Shown here in pieces: positions 1-7,188 of a DNA stretch of 14,670 nucleotides; within the stretch, counting starts at the first letter, position 1, and each line of letters starts with the position of its first letter. The position numbers and the translations under genes were made by a program. The DNA is from Hymenopellis radicata. Taxonomy: Eukaryota; Basidiomycota; Agaricomycetes; Agaricales; Physalacriaceae. The notes below the pieces were generated by a model, which worked only from the letters and a program-made list of their open reading frames with translations, ran no database searches and was not told where the DNA came from. The stretch spans positions 1-14,670 of the forward strand of contig JADNRX010001090.1 in assembly GCA_015501595.1 (NCBI GenBank). Direction: 5' to 3'.

Positions 1-571
1 GCTGATCTGCTATAGCCCGGGAGCGATAGCCTTGGTAGATGGCGCATGTCTCTCGAGCGATCTGTTCCTCGCAGGTGTCCCTGAAGTGCGATGAGAAGGC
101 TGTACGGGCTAGGACCAAAATGGGCATACCAAGTAGCGTAGACGCCGGGTATCTTACCCACGAAAACAACATATGCGAGTGCACGCTTTTTGTTCGGACG
201 TTTCTTGGGGGAAATGAGTTGGACCTGAGATTTCAATTGTTTCTGGGCGTATCCAGCATCCGACCTGGCGCAGGTTCAGCATAAATCAAATAAGACTGAG
301 GAAGTGACAACCAATGAGGCGTAACGCGCGTGGTCCCATCCTCATGCACAGCGTAGATTCTAGAAGGGGACGCTACGGATAGTGCCGCAAATGCGGCAGT
401 GAGGTCGTCGTTATCGTTGTCGTGTGGTGCGGAGACAAGAGTAGACGAGGTTGACTGTGGAGGTTTGTCGGAGATGGAGGGAGAAGAGGCGCGTTCATCT
501 TCAGAATCAGTGAACAGCACGATGAGGCCATCATCGATGTCAGGCGTGCGGAGTTTTCTGGGCGTCGACAT
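1..571 (-). CDS. RNase H1 N-terminal/viroplasmin-like domain protein, 3' end cut by window
   Basis: Three exons read on the minus strand: 571-312, 264-130 and 80-1, the last running off the window. Introns 311-265 (47 nt) and 129-81 (49 nt) are GT-AG, and each splits a Trp codon (phase 2). Splicing keeps one open frame of at least 158 residues. The start at 571 (MSTPRKL) is the first ATG. Residues 1-115 are acidic and Ser/Pro/Thr-rich, then basic (PKKRPNKKR). Residues about 116-157 carry the domain: YVVFVGKIPGVYATW, then CEEQIARETCAIYQGYRS. This matches the Gly-x-Tyr-x-x-Trp and AIYQGY pattern of the RNase H1 N-terminal domain (Pfam Cauli_VI), which binds RNA:DNA hybrids or dsRNA. The catalytic RNase H domain, if there is one, would lie beyond the window. 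Many mushroom proteins carry this domain alone, so enzyme activity should not be assumed. The donor of the first intron (GTTGTC) is weak, but the two exons join exactly in frame. Confidence 0.75.
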
Positions 572-729
572 GGTAGCTACGGTTCAGATGAGTGCGATAA
601 GCGTCATGGCATTTAAGGAACTATAACGAGGGACACGTGATACAAAACGCGGTACAGAACGCCAATCGGGGATATTCAACGCCGGCTAAGAAATTTCCCT
701 AGACTAAAATGCAGCCGGCACAGACAAGT

Positions 730-1378
730 CTAGGGATTCGCAAGGGGTAAGTAAGTATTGGAAAAAGCAAAAGTAGGGCCATACCGGTCGCGGCGAGACT
801 TGCGCCATTTGCCAATTGTGACCTTGCCGGCAGCAAGGTCCTCATTGAAGTATTGAAGGGCGGCGGAATGACTGTGCCTCTTCTTCTTGAAGCCTCCGGA
901 GACACCGTTGGTGTACTCGGCGGCGAGAGAGCTAAAAGACAATAGTGAGATTGCTATGGTGAGACAAGTGAGAGAGCGCGCGAACTTACGCATCAGTGAC
1001 AATGCCGACTTTGATGCCGACGGTGATACAGTAGAAGAACGTCTTGCTACCGTCAGGCGCAGCGGGCAGGTAGGCGGGCTTGAGGGGGCCACGCGGCACG
1101 GACTGATACAATACGCCAGAGCGAAGAGGGTAGTCGTCTTCAACATAAGCGTCCTGGGCAATGAGCGGGTCATAAACACATTGCGCCGGGAACCACGCAG
1201 GAGGAGCTGGCGCTGCAGGATACGGGGGCGGAGATATCATGCCGTCTAAGAGGACGAAGATTAGAGAGGACAGCGGGGACATAAATCACAACGAACCGAT
1301 GCCGGGGGATGTGACCTCGGCTGGGGATGCTTTGGCATCGCCAGCAGAAGACGTATCTTGAACAGACGGGATGGACAT
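730..1378 (-). CDS. Small protein with a second RNase H1 N-terminal-like domain
   Basis: Three exons on the minus strand: 1378-1297, 1245-990 and 931-730. GT-AG introns are 1296-1246 (51 nt, donor GTTCGT, branch-like CTAAT) and 989-932 (58 nt, donor GTAAGT). The spliced length of 540 nt gives 179 aa. The ATG at 1378 (MSIPSVQD) follows a pyrimidine-rich leader and is the first Met giving a Ser/Ala/Pro-rich start. Residues 28-90 are Pro-rich. Residues about 96-150 contain FYCITVGIKVGIVTDA, NGVSGGF, a Lys/Arg stretch and AALQYFNEDLAAGKV, the layout of the viroplasmin-like fold (tVG-x-x-VGI, NGVSG, AL-x-YN). No RNase H catalytic domain follows, so a nucleic-acid-binding role is inferred only. An alternative 3' end is possible: a further intron 784-730 (donor GTATGG, acceptor CCCTAG) would place the stop at 699 and give 171 aa, with the acceptor TAG doubling as the read-through stop. 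The gene lies head to tail with the gene starting at 571, which has a similar domain. Confidence 0.7.
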
Positions 1379-1569
1379 GGGCGATGATGGGAAAGAGATG
1401 GAGAGTCGGGTCCTAAGAGTCCTGATGTAGATAAGGTTGGAGTGGAAATTGAAATGCGTGAGACGGCAGCTGCCAGACGGCACATTCCTGTTTCCAGAAT
1501 AATTCGCCCGATTCGCCGTGTCAGAAGTGTGTCTCGCCACATTGTCCGTCGGTTACACCTCCCGTCTCA

Positions 1570-4267
1570 ATGGCGCGCACGAAGACGCCATCCGTTGGCG
1601 GGAAGCAGAAATATGTCAAGAAGTCGAAAAGCGAGCGAGGAAATCGTAAAGGATGGATGGACGGTTTGAGGGCCAAGATATTTTTACCCTTGGTGCCGAA
1701 GTTTGCAGACACTGTGGATACTGGTTGGCAGGCCGCCGACGAGTACATGAAGGGACTGCAAAATCTCTACCACTTCCACTTCCCCTACCCGATGAAGGAT
1801 ACCGAGGAGCCGTCCGAACTGAAGGATTACGATCCACTGAAAGTGGTCCCCGACGACGACTCAGCATTGTCAGACGACGAGGTGAAGGCGAAACGGGCTC
1901 ATATTACCAGAATAAACACGGTGCGTAAAGCGATTGTAATTGTAGGGCATGTATTGACTGTTACGTGCTCCCTCCAGGTCTTGCGGCGATGGCTTGTCTA
2001 CCACGCCAAGAAATTTCGCAAGCGTCTCAGAAGCCTGACGCGTCGCGATGCCACAGACACCTACGAGATTCTGATGGCGCGTCTAGCGGGAGCGACGAAG
2101 GCGCCGAAGCAACCTCATGCCTCGCATATCTTTCGCCGCGAGAATAAGGATACGGGCCACAACGTCGACAAGGCAATCGCCGAGAAGTGGGCGACAGTCG
2201 CTGACAAGAAGTCCAAGCTGCCAAAGGTGACATTCAGGAACGAAGTTGCACGGGACATGTTGAAAGCGCTGCCCAAGGAGGAACAGAAGAAGTATGAGAA
2301 AATGGCGAAGGAGGAGGGGACTCGCAAGAAGGAGGAGTATCAAACACTGTTGACGTCGCCGCCTTCGCGAGCGCCGGAGGATCGAGCCGCGTACGTATTG
2401 CTTATGTCGTGGTGGAGAATTACCCGCTGAAAAGGTTTCTAGTGCGGTAGCGAATTTGGAGAATTTTCTTGGTGATATAAACCGAGGCTGCGAGGAGAGA
2501 ACTTTCATGCGCCTGTTCACACTGGCGGGAGGGCCCACTAGCGAGGCCAATGGCGAGATCAGCACCAAAAGGTGAGTAGAGATGCAATAAACAATAACCT
2601 GTCATTGACGAGTTATTAGTTACAGCACAAGTAAAAATAGTGCTCCCATACCATTGTCCTTTCAAGAATGGCTCGGCCCGACAGAGCTTGCGAAACTGCT
2701 CGGTCAATGGGCACAATACCTCGAGACGTGTTATTCAGCAGAGGAGCGCCAATGCGTCGTTATACCCGACGTAGCGCGAGGTCCCCTTCTGAACGCTCAA
2801 TCCAGCAATGTACCAGCCCCCGCCCAATCCAACAATATAGAAACCGCAGGTGCGGCGCCACACGGACCGGGTGCGGATGTCGGGCCGGGTGAGAGTGTGG
2901 ATACCGGAGACGATGTCGTGATGCTACCCATGGAGGCAGCATCGGCGTTGAAGACAACCACTGTGGGCGGGAAGACGGTGACTGCGGCCGCGCTAGAAAA
3001 GCTCTTGAGCATGGAGGACTCCGACGATGATTCCTCAGAAAGCGGGTCGGACGACGAGTCCGATTCAGACTCATCGGATGCCGAGTTCTTTATTCCGCAG
3101 GATAACGACGAAGTGTTGGAACAGGGGAAGAAGAAGAAGAAGAGAAAAAGGGCGGGAGCCACGCCACAGAGCGCGGGGTGGATGTATTATGACGAACTTG
3201 GGATTAGGCGGACCGCCGAGGAGATCGAAAGGAACGAGAACTTCGTCCATCAGAAGTTGAAGTCGGCTGGCTTGGGAATTCTGTATCAGAAGGGAATGAT
3301 GGACGAAAATACGTCTGAGGAGGAGCTCGTGGCGGCCGCGAGACTCGCGATTGCAGAGGGCAGCCTTCTGGATCCGGCTTTATCGCCCGGTGACGCGCCC
3401 AGTGACGCGCCATCCAGGACGCGCAGGAAAAAGGCGAAAGTGTCAGGAGCGAAGGAAAGCGGGGAGGGAGGGCGCAGTTCGGGAAGCCGCAAGAAGAAAA
3501 AGGTGGGAACAGACGGCAGCGCCGCTACGGAGACTACGACGGGAGGGGAGAGTATGATGGAAGGAATAACGACATCAGGGGAGAGTATGACGGGAGGAGC
3601 AACGACATTGGCAGAAGTTATGAATCGCACAGGAATGCCCTCGATCGCGCCGAAGTTTGGAGGAGAGACTGTGGGGACGGAAGAGGATGATAAATCCGCA
3701 TGCAGCGCACTTTTGAAAGATGCCCCGGGCTGGCTGAAGGAGGCTATTGAAGAGTTCATGGAGGCGGAGGGCGGAGACGCGCTTTTGTCTTTGATGAGGC
3801 TATTGTTGGAGATAGAGTGTGAGCATGGGTGGGTCACCGTGGAGGAGGGTAAGAAATTTAACTTGCCTGGACCTCGGATGCGTCCCCATTTGCTAACGTC
3901 GTGGATCAACAACGGGCGCACCCGCCAGAAGAAGAGGATAGTGGTTGATGAGAAGACTGGGCCGGCTTTCTTGGCGGCGTGGATGCCTTGGTGGTCACAT
4001 TTGCAGGAGTCATGGCGCGTACGTGGGGAGGATGGAGAGTGGAGGCGAGACGGATATGGAGAGGAGTGGCGAAAGATGGCGGTGCCAGGTCAGAACGGCA
4101 TGTTGAGCGTGGTTGCGGTCCTCTCCTGGTGGAGATCGTTTGTGGAGAGCGAGCGTGGGACGTCGGATGCAGAATCGGTCGGAGGAAAAGAGTGGCAGGC
4201 GGCAAGGGACGACGTGGAGTGGGTACTAAAGGGCCTGCTGCGTCAGGTGAGAAATAAGAAGCTGTGA
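1570..4267 (+). CDS. Agaricomycete-specific HMG-box-like protein, 844 aa, four exons
   Basis: Exons are 1570-1920, 1978-2390, 2443-2571 and 2626-4267. Introns are 1921-1977 (57 nt, GTGCGT, branch TTGAC), 2391-2442 (52 nt, GTACGT) and 2572-2625 (54 nt, GTGAGT). The first is a multiple of three and could be mistaken for coding. The start MARTKTPSVG leads into a conserved-looking N-terminus (KSERGNRKGW) that I recognise from an abundant family of hypothetical proteins in mushroom genomes. Residues 110-140 are Arg/Lys-rich. Residues about 157-242 look like an HMG box: APK..A...F, a Trp, then VARDMLKALPKEE, KYEKMAKEE and EEY. Residues 428-451 are almost all Asp/Ser/Glu, followed by a Lys/Arg run at 466-473 that may serve nuclear import. 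A 33-nt (11-residue, GESM-containing) repeat occurs twice near 3545-3590. Residues about 664-844 form a Trp-rich C-terminal domain (RPHLLTSWI, WMPWWSHLQ, SWWRSF). DNA binding is plausible from the HMG-like part, but the function is unknown. Confidence 0.8.
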
Positions 4268-4315
4268 TGTACGTACGTATTTACGAGACGGCCAAAGGTT
4301 CAAGGGATGTAGAGC

Positions 4316-4782
4316 GGGTAAATGAAAATTCTTGACTGCACTTGTCCCAGTCCATCGTCGCGATCCATCGTGGCGCAAGAACGGTACCAGCGTAAGTACG
4401 CTGGGGCACAGCCACAGAACGGGAAATCGAACAAGTGACCGACGGGATCACGTGCTAGTGTCGGTCGAGCCCGGGGGTAAATAAAATTCTTGACTGCACT
4501 TGTCCCAGTCCATCGTCGCGATCCATCGTGGCGCATGAACGGTACCAGCGTAAGTACGCTGGGGCACAGCCACAGAACGGGAAATCGAACAAGTGACCGA
4601 CGGGATCACGTGCTAGTGTCGGTCGAGCCCGGGGGTAAATAAAATTCTTGACTGCACTTGTCCCAGTCCATCGTCGCGATCCATCGTGGCGCATGAACGG
4701 TACCAAGTACGCTGGGGCACAGCCACAGAACGGGAAATCGAACAAGTGATCGACGGGATCACGTGCTAGTGTCGGTCGAGCC
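4316..4782. repeat. Three tandem copies of a 158-bp repeat
   Basis: Copies start near 4316, 4475 and 4633. Copies 1 and 2 differ only at a few positions (AAGAACGG against ATGAACGG, and one extra base in the first). Copy 3 lacks five bases (GCGTA) after GGTACCA. Each copy contains TTCTTGACTGCAC and a CACGTG palindrome (4449-4454, 4607-4612, 4760-4765). Copies 1 and 2 also contain an 8-bp perfect inverted repeat CCAGCGTA-AG-TACGCTGG (4387-4404 and 4545-4562), which the five-base deletion destroys in copy 3. The period of 158 is not a multiple of three, so the repetitive open frames on the minus strand here change frame from copy to copy and are unlikely to be protein-coding. The array lies between two convergent genes. 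Confidence 0.95.
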
Positions 4783-4820
4783 CAGTTTGATCACGTGCTA
4801 GTGTCGGTCAACCCCAGTTT
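4757..4820. repeat. 32-bp direct repeat extending the 158-bp array
   Basis: GATCACGTGCTAGTGTCGGT starts at 4757 and again at 4789. Each copy continues through a variable GTCGA-type stretch to CCCAGTTT, giving a 32-bp period. It is the terminal part of the 158-bp unit amplified once more. It adds a fourth CACGTG at 4792-4797. Confidence 0.9.
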
Positions 4821-4916
4821 GAATAGTACTGTCCGGAGAATGGGTAGACGTCGGTAATTGATCTGTATTGCCTGATAGCGTAGGTAAATGGGCGACCGTA
4901 GAAACGGAATTGACCG

Positions 4917-5045
4917 TGCCGAATATGCTGCCGAATGTGCCAATGCTACAGGTGCCGAAGGGATGCCGAAGCAGAATGCAAGAAACGTGCCGTTGGATGC
5001 CGATGTTCCAATGCGGATAGGATGCCGCGTGCGTGCCGTGAACGG
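4917..5045. repeat. Degenerate TGCC-based short repeats
   Basis: About nine TGCC cores, mostly TGCCGAA, TGCCGAT or TGCCGTG, recur every 9 to 20 bases between 4917 and 5040, separated by variable A/G-rich bases. The stretch is repetitive but strongly diverged. No gene is supported in the whole interval 4268-5189. The rest of it (4268-4315, 4821-4916 and 5046-5189) is 3'-flanking sequence of the two convergent genes, where I see no further element. Confidence 0.55.
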
Positions 5046-5189
5046 GGTACAGCGACGCGGGCGCGCACCCTGCGGCGGGAGGAAATGACAAATTAATATC
5101 CCCGAGGGGATCAGGCTAAATGGGGTTTGCAGTGCCTGAGGACGTCGCGGCGGGTGAGCCGGGTGGGCCAGGCAGGTGGCTGTGTTGTG

Positions 5190-6587
5190 CTACCAAGTGA
5201 AGAGGTTTTGTATTGAGGTTTCTCTGTCAAGTGGAGGGGGTTTTAGGCAATTTTGTACAGCTATGGCTCCCTGCAGATCAGCCACCAGGTACTCCAACTC
5301 TTCAATGCGTCCTTGGGTACCCGAACGCTGCGCAATGCCTTGGACTGGTTCGTCAGAGTCAGGCAAGTCCGTGTCTTGGTCGGACGGGAGATGTTCTTCA
5401 TCATCCGTGCCCAGCGGTTCCTTCGTGCATTTGATCTTGCGTCGAAGACACTCTTCGCAACAATGCTTGCGCGCCCCCGACTTGGCATACCTGAAGATGC
5501 ACTTCGTGTTCTTCTTGCTACACGGAATGCAAATTCCGTTGATCCAGCGCTGAACGGCAGTGCTGTTGTTGCCAGTGCTGATCTTGTTGGCTCGCGGCTC
5601 GTACTTGCGAGTTTTCTTGGGTTTGGGTGCGGCGTCGGATTCGTCGTCAGACGAGTCAGACGAGCTTGGCCGTGCCCTTTTGGTGCGGGGAATGACGACG
5701 GCAACGGTAACTCCCTTGGTGGCGGCCTTGGGAGCAGCCTTGGCTTTACCCTTGCCTTTCGAGGGAGGCGACGGAGTAGACTCGTCTTCCGTGTCGTCTT
5801 GAGCTGGCGGCGAATACTCCTTTTCATCAGACTCTTCGTCGTCGCTCTGTTGAAGGTTCTTTTAAGTCAAATTTGACCTGAAAGCAAGACGTGTACTTAC
5901 GTCTAGAGGTGCCGCTTCTACATGCAACACCTGAAGTGTTTCCAGGAACACTTGGTCCAACGCTTCAAACTTTGCTTCAACAGTATGCGCCGCTTTAAGG
6001 GCGGTGCGGGCTGCTGAGCGTCGGTCTCTGAAGTGTTTGAGGAACCTTCGGCAGTGGTCATCTGTCCACTCGCCAGGTCGCTGTTTCAATGGTAAGAGCG
6101 CCAAGTGATTCGCAGATCGACGGATCTCCTCTGCTTGGCCTTCCGTGAGCAAGTATTGACAACAGGTGTACTTGTCTGCCAGGTTGTTGAAGTACTTGCC
6201 CTTCTGAGTTTCGAAGTAATCTTCGGGCTCGGGCGAGGCTTCCGGCTCAGGCGTGGGCTCGTCGTCTTCTGTGGGGGATGGAGGGCGCTCGTCGGACTCT
6301 GCTTCGTCGTTCATGAAGCCCTGCACGGTCTCAAAGAAGACCGCATCCACCCAATGCAGCAGGCTGAAGTGGTCGTCTTCGTCTTCGGGGCGGCGCTGCA
6401 GTCTCTGCACGACTGCGCGAACAACGCCCATGTCGCGCCCGCCGCTCTGACCATTCAACGCTTCGAAGATCAGGTTGGGGCTCTTAGCCAGCATGAAGGC
6501 AACTGGCTGATCGAGCGGGAAGTTGTATTTGGCGGGAATGTCGGCGTTGCCGATGTAGAGGAAGGCGGGCTCATCGTTGGCGGACAT
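5190..6587 (-). CDS. Cysteine-cluster protein with acidic linkers and C-terminal coiled coil, 447 aa
   Basis: Two exons on the minus strand: 6587-5901 and 5846-5190. The intron 5900-5847 (54 nt) has donor GTAAGT, a TTTGAC branch-like site and acceptor CAACAG. An in-frame alternative acceptor at 5859 would add four residues. The start is MSANDEPAF at 6587. Residues 1-95 are a mixed, foldable region with no match that I recognise. Residues about 97-125 are Glu/Pro-rich. Residues 130-229 are predicted helical and include CCQYLLTEGQAEEI. Residues 230-310 are acidic then Lys/Ala-rich. Residues 335-369 hold seven Cys spaced C-x2-C-x6-C-x12-C-C-x2-C-x6-C (nt 5427-5531). The two CxxCx6C halves resemble Zn2Cys6-type or related fungal zinc clusters but do not match the classic spacing. 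A short coiled coil (GRIEELEYLVADLQ) sits at 408-421. This suggests a zinc-binding, possibly DNA-binding, protein. I do not recognise the family with confidence. Confidence 0.72.
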
Positions 6588-6642
6588 AGCGAGTATTTGG
6601 GGGGTGGACGTAAGAGAACAAACGGTTCCATCCGTTGTGCTC

Positions 6643-6648
6643 TTTATA
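6643..6648 (-). promoter_or_regulatory. TATA box of the gene starting at 6587
   Basis: TATAAA on the minus strand, within TTTATAAAGA, about 56 nt upstream of the ATG at 6587. The distance fits a fungal core promoter with a short leader. It is the clearest TATA element next to any gene in the window. Confidence 0.5.
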
Positions 6649-6889
6649 AATCATTTCTGGTCCACTTCTCGGCTATTTCCGGGCTGCGGGCGCTTCTTCC
6701 CTAGCAACGGAACTTAAAATTCTTCCTAGCGTAACAACGGAGGATCTGCTCCAGCTTCCTTGTTACTTGAGCCCAGAACTCTGGTTCTGAGTGAATTCTG
6801 GTGCACGGATGGGTATATTTCTTGCATTCCGTGCCCAACTTGAATCCTGATTTTGAAAATTGACTGGTTTTGAGAGGAATACTACTGTA

Positions 6890-6910
6890 CCCTCTCCTTT
6901 CTTTTTCTTT
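6890..6910 (-). other. Polypurine tract of the retrotransposon
   Basis: A run of 21 purines on the minus strand, beginning AAAGAAAAAG and ending GGAGAGGG. It lies downstream of the integrase stop in element orientation, where a gypsy element places the plus-strand primer for reverse transcription. The next bases are TACAGTAG rather than the usual TG of an LTR, which weakens the assignment of the LTR boundary. Confidence 0.55.
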
Positions 6911-6912
6911 AC

Positions 6913-6928
6913 ATGGCGTCCGCGCCAT
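6913..6928. repeat. 6-bp inverted repeat beside the polypurine tract
   Basis: ATGGCG-TCCG-CGCCAT, a perfect 6-bp stem with a 4-nt loop, two bases away from the purine run. It could fold in the element RNA. Role unknown. Confidence 0.6.
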
Positions 6929-7098
6929 CTATGTTACTTCTCTAGCTTTTGTTACAATGAAAGAAGGCTAAGCTTGTACGCCTCGTAAATATTTAACTAG
7001 AAACCTTCTAAGTCTTGCGGTTCAGTGCCTTCAAGTATTTAGGCCAGCCACTGTCAAGTGTGAAGCACGTCAACATGTAAGACTATCAGCTACTTGAG

Positions 7099-7133
7099 AT
7101 TCTTAAGTAGCCTTGACATTCTTAAGTAGCCTT
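7099..7133. repeat. 16-bp direct repeat in the element 3' tail
   Basis: ATTCTTAAGTAGCCTT at 7099-7114 and again at 7118-7133, separated by three bases. The repeated core contains CTTAAG. It lies between the integrase stop and the purine tract. No function can be assigned. Confidence 0.8.
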
Positions 7134-7188
7134 CTCCATGCAACTTAGACATGTTCTTGTAAGTTAGACGCTTTCTGGTTGTCTGTAT

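Larger units (their letters stand above)
6588..7188. other. Gene-free stretch: host promoter, possible LTR remnant and retroelement 3' tail
   Basis: Going up from 6588 it holds the promoter of the adjacent minus-strand gene. Next is a stretch to about 6889 that would be the 3' LTR position of the retroelement but shows no match to the visible end of the 5' LTR. Then come a purine tract (6890-6910 on the minus strand), a hairpin (6913-6928) and the 3' untranslated tail of the integrase frame (6929-7188). The open frames crossing it look like chance frames: low conservation signals and no recognisable motif. Confidence 0.5.

Noticed and set aside
3286..3921. 211-residue minus-strand frame inside the HMG-like gene
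   Set aside because: Antisense to a well-supported exon, Ser/Pro-rich, no recognisable domain.
4300..4745. Open frames on the minus strand with repeated peptides (FDFPFCGCAPAYL)
   Set aside because: They are the 158-bp tandem repeat translated. The period is not divisible by three, so frames change between copies, and no gene signal was seen.
4316..4820. CRISPR array
   Set aside because: The repeats are directly adjacent 158-bp units without spacers, in a eukaryotic context with introns.
5261..5827. 188-residue Arg-rich minus-strand frame
   Set aside because: It overlaps exon 2 in another frame. Arg/Pro/Thr-rich composition is typical of a shifted reading of Lys/Ser/Asp-rich coding sequence.
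5253..5876. 207-residue open frame on the plus strand opposite the cysteine-cluster gene
   Set aside because: It is antisense to exon 2 and antisense frames are often open in GC-rich coding sequence. The minus-strand reading has the Cys motif, acidic tracts and a splice junction.
6105..6704. 199-residue open frame on the plus strand opposite exon 1 of the same gene
   Set aside because: Antisense shadow with biased hydrophobic composition and no motif; the minus-strand exon is well supported.
6701..6928. 75-residue minus-strand frame between the element and the host gene
   Set aside because: It runs through the purine tract and possible LTR remnant, with no motif and no splice partner.
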